Positions 35,663 to 43,306 of a stretch of DNA of 64,000 nt are shown in pieces. Source of the stretch: Flaviramulus basaltis. Its GTDB lineage: Bacteria > Bacteroidota > Bacteroidia > Flavobacteriales > Flavobacteriaceae. Numbering within the stretch: position 1 is the first letter of the stretch; each line of letters begins with the position of its first letter. The DNA lies in assembly GCF_900114265.1 (NCBI RefSeq), contig NZ_FPKV01000001.1, positions 558,001 through 622,000 on the forward strand, read 5' to 3'. The position numbers and the translations under genes were made by a program. Below the pieces are notes generated by a model. It was given only the letters and a program-made list of their open reading frames with translations, made no database searches and was not told the DNA's origin.

Positions 35663-36515
35663 AAATCGAGAATTATACTCGACAGAACGCCTTATTGAAG
35701 AAGGTGAAAAAAAAGGACATAAAGTAGAGGTTATAGATCCATTAAAATGTGATATTATAATCGAAAAAGAAAAGCCTACTATTTATTATAAAGATAGATA
35801 TTTAGACTATGTTGATGCTATTATTCCTAGAATTGGTGCGTCTGTAACTTTTTACGGTTGCGCTGTGGTAAGACAATTTGAAATGATGGGTGTTTTTACC
35901 ATTGTAACATCAGATGCTATTCAACGTTCCAGAGATAAACTGCGTAGTTTACAGCGTTTAAGTAAAGCGGGGATTGGCATGCCAAAAACAGTTTTTACTA
36001 ACTACTCAAGAGATGTTGAAGAGGTTATAGAACATGTAGGCGGAACCCCTGTTATTATTAAACTATTAGAAGGCACACAAGGTTTAGGTGTTGTTTTAGC
36101 TGAAACAAAAAATGCAGCAGAATCGGTTTTAGAAGCCTTTAATGGTTTACAAGCTCGTGTTATTGTTCAAGAATTCATTAAAGAAGCCAAAGGTGCAGAC
36201 CTTAGGGCTTTAGTTGTAGATGGTCAAGTAGTTGGTGCCATGAAACGCCAAGGTAAGGAAGGCGAATTTCGTTCTAATTTACACCGTGGTGGTTCTGCTA
36301 ATATTATAAAACTAGATCATGATGAACTTAAGCTAGCAATGAACGCATCTAAAGCATTAAAACTTCCTGTTTGTGGGGTAGATATGTTACAATCTGCAAG
36401 AGGGCCTTTGCTTTTAGAGGTGAATTCAACTCCTGGTTTAGAAGGTATTGAGGGCGCTACTGGTCGTAATATTGCTAAAAGTATCATTAGTTATATTGAA
36501 CGCAACACACAATAA
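35640..36515 (+). CDS. rimK: RimK, ribosomal protein S6 glutamate ligase (ATP-grasp)
   Basis: RimK adds glutamate residues to the C-terminus of ribosomal protein S6, or makes poly-glutamate. The N-terminal part starts [18 protein letters not shown]. The ATP-grasp domain includes [17 protein letters not shown] (about 138-154), [20 protein letters not shown] (about 177-196), and the metal-binding [15 protein letters not shown] (about 257-271). The 291-residue length fits. It overlaps the RimB-like gene and abuts the aspartoacylase-like gene with no gap, so the three are one operon. Confidence 0.93.
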   Translation: MNIVILSRNRELYSTERLIEEGEKKGHKVEVIDPLKCDIIIEKEKPTIYYKDRYLDYVDAIIPRIGASVTFYGCAVVRQFEMMGVFTIVTSDAIQRSRDKLRSLQRLSKAGIGMPKTVFTNYSRDVEEVIEHVGGTPVIIKLLEGTQGLGVVLAETKNAAESVLEAFNGLQARVIVQEFIKEAKGADLRALVVDGQVVGAMKRQGKEGEFRSNLHRGGSANIIKLDHDELKLAMNASKALKLPVCGVDMLQSARGPLLLEVNSTPGLEGIEGATGRNIAKSIISYIERNTQ

Positions 36516-37490
36516 ATGCCAGAAACAAAAAATAACATTCTAACCATTTTAGGTGAGCAAATAAAATTAGGAGAAAGTAAAGAAGTTAATTTTGATGTGG
36601 CGAATTTGCATACCTCATCTTCTGTAAATGTTCCTGTAATTATAGAACGTTCAAAAAGACCTGGACCAACAGTTTTATTTACTGCGGGTATTCATGGTGA
36701 TGAAGTTAATGGTGTTGAAATTGTTAGACAACTTATTGCAAAAGGCATAAACAAACCCAAATGTGGTACTATTATTTGCATGCCCGTTATTAATGTTTTT
36801 GGATTTATAAATTTAAAACGAGAGTTTCCAGATGGTCGTGATTTAAATCGAGTTTTTCCTGGAAGTCCTACGGGGTCTTTAGCCGGCAGGGTTGCCTATA
36901 AATTAATGCAAGATATTATACCTAATGTAGATTTTATTATTGATTTTCATACAGGTGGTTCTGGCAGATTTAACGCACCTCAATTACGCTATTCAAAAGA
37001 CAACATTAAACTAAATGATTTAGCTAAAGCCTTTGGGGCACCCTTTGTTTTATATTCTAAAAATTTATCAAAATCGTTTAGATCTTCATGTTTTAAATTA
37101 GGTAAACCTTTATTGCTTTTTGAAGGTGGAAAGTCTTTTCATATAGACGAAGCTGTAACAAATTCTGGCGTTAATGGTTCTAAACGTATTTTGAATCACT
37201 TAAACATGTTGTCCACTAAATTTAAAGCATCTGCACCAAAAAAAGAATGTGTTTTTATAAATGAAAGCAAATGGATTCGGGCTAACTTTTCGGGTATGTT
37301 TAAAGCCTCAACTTTAATAGGAACAGCAGTAAAAAAAGGAGATGTTTTAGGTAATATTACAGATCCTTACGGGAAACTAAATTTTGCTGTAAAAGCACAA
37401 AATTCTGGTTATATTATCAATTTGAATGAATCGCCTATTGTTTATCAAGGTGATGCGCTGTTTCACATTTCCACAAAACTTAAAAAGTAA
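36516..37490 (+). CDS. Succinylglutamate desuccinylase/aspartoacylase family zinc amidohydrolase
   Basis: The 324-residue protein is an M14-like zinc hydrolase. Zinc ligands are H60 and E63 in AGIHGDEVNG, and H145 in IDFHTGG; the substrate-binding block DLNRVFPG is at about 109-116. A C-terminal beta domain (about 245-320) is typical of the group. It begins directly after the rimK stop. Such an enzyme could remove an acyl or glutamyl group, which would make the cluster a write-and-erase pair with RimK. That pairing is an inference from gene order. Confidence 0.9.
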   Translation: MPETKNNILTILGEQIKLGESKEVNFDVANLHTSSSVNVPVIIERSKRPGPTVLFTAGIHGDEVNGVEIVRQLIAKGINKPKCGTIICMPVINVFGFINLKREFPDGRDLNRVFPGSPTGSLAGRVAYKLMQDIIPNVDFIIDFHTGGSGRFNAPQLRYSKDNIKLNDLAKAFGAPFVLYSKNLSKSFRSSCFKLGKPLLLFEGGKSFHIDEAVTNSGVNGSKRILNHLNMLSTKFKASAPKKECVFINESKWIRANFSGMFKASTLIGTAVKKGDVLGNITDPYGKLNFAVKAQNSGYIINLNESPIVYQGDALFHISTKLKK

Positions 37491-37496
37491 TTTGCA

Positions 37497-38060
37497 ATGA
37501 CAAAAACTGAATTACGAAAAACATATAAAAACCTTCGTAATAAACTGTCTCAAAATCAAATTGAAGATTTTAGTTTAGCTATTTCTAACCAGCTTTTAAA
37601 ACTTCCTGTTTGGGATTATTCTTTTTATCATATTTTCCTTTCCATAGAAGAACACAATGAGGTTAATACCGATTATATTTTGAATATTTTATCGGGAAAA
37701 GACAAAAATATTCTTATTTCTAAAAGTGATTTTGAAACCGGTGATATGATTCATTATCTATTAACCGACAATACCGTTATTAAAAAAAATACGTATAATA
37801 TTCCTGAACCTATTGATGGTATTGAGATTACTGATGATAAAATTGAAGTTGTTTTTATTCCCCTTTTGGCATTTGACAAGCAAGGTAATCGTGTTGGTTA
37901 TGGTAAAGGGTTTTACGACCGTTTTTTATCTAAATGTAATACCGAAACTATTAAAATAGGCCTTTCTTTTTTTGAAGCTGAAAATATTATTTTAGATACT
38001 ATTGAAAGTGATGTGAAATTGGATTATTGTGTAACACCTAAAAAAGTTTATGAGTTTTAA
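37497..38060 (+). CDS. 5-Formyltetrahydrofolate cyclo-ligase
   Basis: This enzyme (5,10-methenyl-THF synthetase, YgfA/MTHFS family) uses ATP to recycle 5-formyl-THF. The N-terminus TKTELRKTYKNLRNKLS is typical, and the ATP/phosphate signature is VGYGKGFYDRFLSK (about 136-149), with VFIPLLAFDKQGNRVGYG before it. The 187-residue length is normal. It lies 6 bases after the aspartoacylase-like gene, ending the plus-strand run. It is convergent with the next gene, with a 3-base gap and no visible terminator. Confidence 0.95.
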   Translation: MTKTELRKTYKNLRNKLSQNQIEDFSLAISNQLLKLPVWDYSFYHIFLSIEEHNEVNTDYILNILSGKDKNILISKSDFETGDMIHYLLTDNTVIKKNTYNIPEPIDGIEITDDKIEVVFIPLLAFDKQGNRVGYGKGFYDRFLSKCNTETIKIGLSFFEAENIILDTIESDVKLDYCVTPKKVYEF

Positions 38061-38063
38061 TTA

Positions 38064-39947
38064 TTATTGGCAGCTTTCACAATACGTTTCCCGTAAATAC
38101 TCATCTTCCAATAGCTGAAAAGTTACTCCACCAGCATCTATATAATTAAATAACTTACAAAAACGCTCCGCATTCACGTTAATGGCATTAAGCATCACTG
38201 TTCTGTAATTAGGATCTTTTGTAAGTTGTTTGTTAATAATTGTTAAGTTCAAATAATAAAATAACAAATCTTCATCAATATCAATGCTCCTTGCTTTACT
38301 TTCAAGCAAGTCTATTGCTAACTTATCATTACTATAGTAACTAAAAAACTGAGCCAAGCTTAAATAATCGTAATCAGTTAAAGTTAACTTTTTATAACTT
38401 TTATTTATTAATTCGACCGATTTATCTTTATTATCAAAATCTCTGTTTTTCATAAATTTTTCACAAATAATCATGTGAAAATTTACAATCATTTTTAAAA
38501 TCAAAGATTTATCTATGTCATATTTTTTTAACAAATTAATCTCTCTTAATAATTCAACATCATCTATATCTATAGCATTAGAACTCCAAAGCTTAATTTT
38601 TACAGCTACTAAATTGTATTTAATCTCTCCAGCTTTTGGTACAAGCTTTTCAATTTCTAATAACTCATTATATGACACTAATGCTTGCCTTTCATCTAAC
38701 ATATACCTAAAAGCAGCATTTTTGTTCATTATTTTAGCAAATATTTCCTTTTTAGGTATCTCCATTTTTTGCAAAATATGTAAAGATGTTTCCTCGAACT
38801 TAAGCTTTTCGAAAATTGAGTTTTGAATTTCTTTAGCGTTTTCTAAATTATAAACCTCTATTGCCGAGTTAAATCGCTTTAAAAGCACATCTGCCATTTC
38901 ACTGCTATACTTATCCTTTTTAACTAGTTCTAATTCTACAACAGCTTTTCTGTGGTTTTTAAAAATAGGCTCCATTTGCTTAGATATACTTCCTGCTATT
39001 TTTTCTTTAATTTCATTTTTAGTTAGTAATGACAAGTATTTATATGGCGTATTTTCAATATCATTAAACAATTCTACCCAGTTCTCTAAACTAGAAACAT
39101 TAGTCTCAATTGTTGGCTTTTGAAAAGATTGTAAAGCGGCTACAATACTTTTACCTCGTAGCTTTTGCAATTCTATGTTCCTACTTTCAATCCCTTCTAT
39201 AGAAGAATAGGCTTTAATATTTATAGCTTTAATATTAAAATCTGTTAATTTTAGAGAATCATAAATTGGTTTTATATCAGCCTGAGAATACTCAGATTTA
39301 TTCTTTTTAAAAGGGATTACAAACTTCAAGGTTTTACGCCTTATAAAATCACCTTCATTTTTGATAGATTTTATTTTTTTTGTACTATAAGTTAAGGAGT
39401 CTAAATACATACCCATATCCAACAAATCTGATTCATAAGAATCTAAATCATATAGCACGTTATAAAGGCACAAGTTTTTATTACCAAGAAATAAAATGTT
39501 ATATTCCAAATCTTTGTTAAGCAAACTAACAGGAACTTCACCAACGTTTACACTGTAGATATTATCACCTTTACTTTTTAATCCTTTTTTTAATGCTTCA
39601 GAATAAATTGGTTTAAGTAAATAACCCTTTATTTGAGTTTTCTCAATTTCTTCTAATTTACAATCATATCTATCTTTTGAAACGATATCAATAGCCAGTC
39701 CATCATCTTGATTTTGAAACAATAAATCAAACCAATGCTTATCATTTATTTCAAAATAAAGCGTTTTATTTTGTCTTATAATTGAAAACTTTACTTCAAC
39801 AGGTTTTTTGCTATACGTTTTTAAGCATTCTTTACAATTTTGTTTTCTATCACTATCTGAGAAAACAATATCGTAAGTGCTTTGAGAAGAAACAATTTTA
39901 ACCGAAAAGAGAATAAATAAAATTATAAAGAGGGATTTATCTTTCAT
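38064..39947 (-). CDS. Exported OmpA-like/CxxC protein, paralogue A (family not recognised)
   Basis: I do not recognise this family. The 627-residue protein has a signal peptide (to about residue 21, SSQ). Near the mature N-terminus is a CxxC (C38, C41), and at the extreme C-terminus another (C623, C626); C96, C160 and C597 complete seven cysteines shared by position with its neighbour. Residues about 205-275 look OmpA-like: LKFVIPFKKNKSEYSQADI, then INIKAYSSIEG and a RNIELQKLRGKSIVAAL helix. Residues about 320-600 are helical, perhaps TPR-like. No transmembrane helix follows the signal. It may be a periplasmic, peptidoglycan-linked protein with disulfides or bound metal; this is inference. 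Confidence 0.8.
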   Translation of the reverse strand: MKDKSLFIILFILFSVKIVSSQSTYDIVFSDSDRKQNCKECLKTYSKKPVEVKFSIIRQNKTLYFEINDKHWFDLLFQNQDDGLAIDIVSKDRYDCKLEEIEKTQIKGYLLKPIYSEALKKGLKSKGDNIYSVNVGEVPVSLLNKDLEYNILFLGNKNLCLYNVLYDLDSYESDLLDMGMYLDSLTYSTKKIKSIKNEGDFIRRKTLKFVIPFKKNKSEYSQADIKPIYDSLKLTDFNIKAINIKAYSSIEGIESRNIELQKLRGKSIVAALQSFQKPTIETNVSSLENWVELFNDIENTPYKYLSLLTKNEIKEKIAGSISKQMEPIFKNHRKAVVELELVKKDKYSSEMADVLLKRFNSAIEVYNLENAKEIQNSIFEKLKFEETSLHILQKMEIPKKEIFAKIMNKNAAFRYMLDERQALVSYNELLEIEKLVPKAGEIKYNLVAVKIKLWSSNAIDIDDVELLREINLLKKYDIDKSLILKMIVNFHMIICEKFMKNRDFDNKDKSVELINKSYKKLTLTDYDYLSLAQFFSYYSNDKLAIDLLESKARSIDIDEDLLFYYLNLTIINKQLTKDPNYRTVMLNAINVNAERFCKLFNYIDAGGVTFQLLEDEYLRETYCESCQ

Positions 39948-40149
39948 TTAATTGAGAGACATTAAATTATGGTTTAGTTGATATATAAAAATAACAAAAA
40001 TTATTGAGGTAATAAATACGTAGAAGTACTTATTTTTAAATCACTATTCATTGAATAACACCTTCTTAATTAATGCATTAAATCCCTTACCTATAGCTAT
40101 ATAGATAATATTAAAATGAATCTGAAAAAACTAAAATATTTGCCTCCAT

Positions 40150-40174
40150 AAAAAAGGAAGCCACTAAAAGGCTT
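40150..40174 (-). terminator. Probable terminator after paralogue B
   Basis: AAGCC (40158-40162) pairs with GGCTT (40170-40174). On the minus strand the hairpin is followed by CCTTTTTTAT. The stem is short, so confidence is moderate. Confidence 0.5.
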
Positions 40175-40201
40175 ATTAAATTTGTTTAGTCTGGTTTTAA
40201 T

Positions 40202-42094
40202 TTACTGCTCAGTATTACAACTTTCACAGTACGTTTCTCTTAAATACGCATCTTCTAATAGCTGAAATGTTACGCCTCCTTTTTCAATTGAATTGAATAA
40301 TTTACAATAGCGCTCTTTATTCATATTAATAGCATTTAGCATAATTATTCTGTAATTAGAATCGTGAGTTAAATTTCTATTAACTAGAGTTAAATTTAAA
40401 TAGTAGAATAATAAATCTTCATCAATATCTATACTTTTAGCTTTATTTTCTAAAAGTTTTACAGAAAAGCTTGGGTTTGCATAATAGCTAAAAAATTGAG
40501 CTAAGCTTAAATAATCGTAATCTGATAATGGAAATTCTTTATAATTATTGTTAATGTATGAAACCGACTTGTCTTTATTAACATAATCTCTTTTTCGCAT
40601 TAAATTTTCGGCTTTAATAACATGAAAATTCACCATCATTCTTGAAATAAGTGAGGCCTCAATACCATAGTTTTTCAAAGCATTTATTTCGTTTTTTAAT
40701 TTTGTTTCATCAACATCAATAGCATTAAAACGCCAAAGTTTTATTTTTATAGCAGCTATATTATACTTCACCTCTCCATCTTTAGGTACTAATTTTTCTA
40801 AATCTAATAATGCATTATAAACAATTAAACCATCTCTAATATTTAACATATATCTATAAGCAGAGTTCTTGTTAAATATTTTTGCAAACTTTACTTGTTT
40901 TGGTATTTGCATTTTTCTTAAAAAATCTGGAGAAACCTCTTTTTCTTTAAGTTTTTCAAAAATTGAATTTTGTATTTCTCTTGCTTCTTTTAGATTTTCT
41001 TCTCCTATTGCTGAATTAAACTTAGTTAATAACTCATCTGCAGACATACTTTTGTACTTATCTTTCTTTTCTAATTCTAATTCTAAAACGGCTTTTCTAT
41101 GCTTCGTTAAAATTGGTTCTATTTCATTGGAAAGATCCCCTACAAGTTTTGCTTTAACTTCCTCTTTACTTAATTCTGCTAAACTTTCATATTTAGTCCC
41201 GTTAATATCATTTAAAAATTCTACCCAATTTTCGGAAGATGAAATACTAGTTCTTATAGTTGGTTTTTGAAAGGCTTGTAATGCTTTAACTATACTATTT
41301 GCGCGTTGTTCTTGCAACTCAATATTACGCTCTAAACGGCCTTCAATAGATGAATAGGCTCTTATATTTATTGCTTTTATATTAAAATCGGTTAATCTTA
41401 AAGAATCGTAAATAGGTTTTATATCCTCCTGAGAGTATTCTGCTTTATTTTTTTTAAAGGGTATTTTGAATTTTAAAGTTTTGTTTTTTAATATGTATCC
41501 TTCTTTCGCTGATACTTTTATTTGTTTTGCATCATAAGTTAAAGAGTCTAAATACATCCCCATATCTAACAAATCCCATGGGTAAGATTCTAAGTCATAA
41601 ATAACATAATAATTACATAAATTCTTATTGCTTAAGAATAGAATATTGTATTCTAATTCGTCATTCAAAAAAGCTTCTGGAACTCTGCCAACATGTACTC
41701 TGTATATATTTTCTCCGTTAGGTTTTAATCCACTTTTTAGCTTCTGTGAATAAACAGGCTTTAATAGTAACCCTCTAATTTGTGTATCATTAACATATTC
41801 ATATTCACAAGAATATCTATCTTTCACAACAACGTCAACAGCAATACCATCTCCTGCATTTTTAAACAATAAATTGAACCATTTTTTATCGTTTACTTCA
41901 AAATAAAGGTTGTCTTTTTCTCGCTTAATTGAAAATTGAACTTCTTTTGGTTTTTGGTTAAATATTTGAAAACATTGCTGACATTTTTGTTCTCTATCAT
42001 TCCGCGGAAAAATTATATCAAAAGTATTTTGAGAAAAAGTTATGTTTGAAACGAAGAATAAGAATGAAATTAAGAATAGAAATTTACCTTTCAT
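40202..42094 (-). CDS. Exported OmpA-like/CxxC protein, paralogue B (family not recognised)
   Basis: This is the tandem paralogue of the preceding entry; the two align over their full length with almost no gaps. ATG 42094 is chosen over an in-frame ATG at 42124 because it gives a normal signal peptide (MKGKFLFLISFLFFVSNITFS) and a 630-residue protein. The seven cysteines then fall at the same residue numbers as in paralogue A: 38, 41, 96, 160, 597, 623, 626. The OmpA-like segment (about 205-275) has LKFKIPFKKNKAEYSQEDI and RNIELQEQRANSIVKAL. The two genes are 254 bases apart, with a probable terminator between, so they are likely expressed separately. Confidence 0.82.
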   Translation of the reverse strand: MKGKFLFLISFLFFVSNITFSQNTFDIIFPRNDREQKCQQCFQIFNQKPKEVQFSIKREKDNLYFEVNDKKWFNLLFKNAGDGIAVDVVVKDRYSCEYEYVNDTQIRGLLLKPVYSQKLKSGLKPNGENIYRVHVGRVPEAFLNDELEYNILFLSNKNLCNYYVIYDLESYPWDLLDMGMYLDSLTYDAKQIKVSAKEGYILKNKTLKFKIPFKKNKAEYSQEDIKPIYDSLRLTDFNIKAINIRAYSSIEGRLERNIELQEQRANSIVKALQAFQKPTIRTSISSSENWVEFLNDINGTKYESLAELSKEEVKAKLVGDLSNEIEPILTKHRKAVLELELEKKDKYKSMSADELLTKFNSAIGEENLKEAREIQNSIFEKLKEKEVSPDFLRKMQIPKQVKFAKIFNKNSAYRYMLNIRDGLIVYNALLDLEKLVPKDGEVKYNIAAIKIKLWRFNAIDVDETKLKNEINALKNYGIEASLISRMMVNFHVIKAENLMRKRDYVNKDKSVSYINNNYKEFPLSDYDYLSLAQFFSYYANPSFSVKLLENKAKSIDIDEDLLFYYLNLTLVNRNLTHDSNYRIIMLNAINMNKERYCKLFNSIEKGGVTFQLLEDAYLRETYCESCNTEQ

Positions 42095-42178
42095 TAATTG
42101 AGGGTTTAAGTTAATGTCTTCCAAAAACTTAAATATAGCAAATACTATTAAAGTAGAAAATACTTACTTATACTTAGT

Positions 42179-42814
42179 TTAATTTATGCTTTCCTCTTTT
42201 TTAGAAAAAGCTTTTTTATTAAACACTATAAGCATTATAAACCCCGTACTAATTGCCATATCAGCTACATTAAATACAGGTTCGAAGAAATTAAAACGCT
42301 TGCCACCATATAAAGGAAACCACTGAGGCAAGTCTATTTCAAATAAAGGGAAATACAGCATATCTACAACCTTACCGTGTAATAAACCATCATAACCACC
42401 TGTATGTGGTAAAAAGGTAGCTACTTGGTTTGCGCTATCTTCAAACAAAATACCATAAAATACAGAGTCAATAATATTACCTAAAGCACCCGCAAATATT
42501 AATGCAATGGCAATAATTAACACTTTAGAACTTTGCTTTTTTGTAGTATCATAAAGCCAATACCCAATACCAAAAATAGCAACCACTCTAAATAAAGTTA
42601 GTACTACTTTTGCTGTTCTATCTGATATAAAAGACACAAAATCACTGATTTTTGTACCCCAAGCCATACCATCATTCTCAATAAAGTATATTTTAAACCA
42701 ACTAAAAACACTTATACTTTCATGAAGTGCAAAATGGGTTTTGATATAAATTTTACTAATCTGATCAATTAGCAAAATTAGAACGATAAGGATTATGGAT
42801 TTTTTTAATGACAT
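42179..42814 (-). CDS. lspA: Lipoprotein signal peptidase (signal peptidase II)
   Basis: LspA removes signal peptides from prolipoproteins in the inner membrane, which matters here because many window genes encode lipoproteins. Four membrane helices are visible. The catalytic aspartates are D116 (GALGNIIDSVFYG) and D185 (NVADMAISTG). At 211 residues it is longer than E. coli LspA (164); the extra residues lie between the two aspartates (about 120-175), as in other Bacteroidota. A terminator separates it from the upstream dksA-like/ileS unit. Confidence 0.95.
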   Translation of the reverse strand: MSLKKSIILIVLILLIDQISKIYIKTHFALHESISVFSWFKIYFIENDGMAWGTKISDFVSFISDRTAKVVLTLFRVVAIFGIGYWLYDTTKKQSSKVLIIAIALIFAGALGNIIDSVFYGILFEDSANQVATFLPHTGGYDGLLHGKVVDMLYFPLFEIDLPQWFPLYGGKRFNFFEPVFNVADMAISTGFIMLIVFNKKAFSKKEESIN

Positions 42815-42842
42815 TTAAAAGTATACTTCAAGATTATTTTCG

Positions 42843-42862
42843 ATTCCAGAATTTGCAGGAAT
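42843..42862. other. Short palindromic fragment upstream of lspA
   Basis: ATTCCAGAATTTGCAGGAAT has matching ends (ATTCC/GGAAT) and resembles pieces of palindromic spacer elements known from Flavobacteriaceae. It may be a remnant. Support is weak. Confidence 0.3.
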
Positions 42863-42869
42863 AACAAAT

Positions 42870-42900
42870 AAAAAACGCCTCGTTTTAAATCGAGACGTTT
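42870..42900 (-). terminator. Terminator after the dksA-like gene
   Basis: AAACGCCTCG (42873-42882) pairs with CGAGACGTTT (42891-42900) with one mismatch and an 8-base loop. On the minus strand a T6 run follows. Confidence 0.85.
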
Positions 42901-42921
42901 CAAATATATAATTAATAAATA

Positions 42922-43302
42922 TTATTGCATATTTTTTGCTTCAATACTTAAGGTTGCATGTGGCACAAGCTTTAAACGTTCTTTGTTTATTAGCTTTCCT
43001 GTTACACGACAAATGCCATAAGTTTTGTTTTCAATTCTGATTAAAGCGTTTTTTAAATCACGGATAAATTTTTCTTGGCGGATAGCTAAAGCAGAGTTAG
43101 ACTCTTTGCTCATTACCTCACTACCTTCATCAAACGCTTTAAACGTTGGTGAGGTATCATCTGTACCATTATTATGGTCGTTCATATAGGCGCTTTTAAT
43201 AAGCTCTAAATCGTGTTGTGCTTTTTTTATTTTATCTTGAATAAGCTCTTTAAATTCTCCTAAATCTTTATCTGAGAATCTTACTGTATTTTCAATAGCC
43301 AT
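42922..43302 (-). CDS. DksA/TraR-type protein with a degenerate zinc finger
   Basis: DksA/TraR proteins bind RNA polymerase and modulate transcription. The 126-residue protein has the long coiled-coil region (about 11-90) and the C-terminal block YGICRVTGKLINKERLKLVPHA. Only one cysteine (C98) of the four zinc ligands remains, the usual state of this Bacteroidota subgroup as I recall. The residues D48-D49 near the expected hairpin tip (GTDDTSP) could mimic the DksA acidic tip; this is uncertain. It begins 4 bases after the ileS stop, so it is co-transcribed with ileS. Confidence 0.87.
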   Translation of the reverse strand: MAIENTVRFSDKDLGEFKELIQDKIKKAQHDLELIKSAYMNDHNNGTDDTSPTFKAFDEGSEVMSKESNSALAIRQEKFIRDLKNALIRIENKTYGICRVTGKLINKERLKLVPHATLSIEAKNMQ

Positions 43303-43306
43303 AATT

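Noticed and set aside
42095-42124. Upstream ATG for OmpA-like paralogue B
   Set aside because: It adds ten polar residues before the signal peptide and breaks the alignment with paralogue A.
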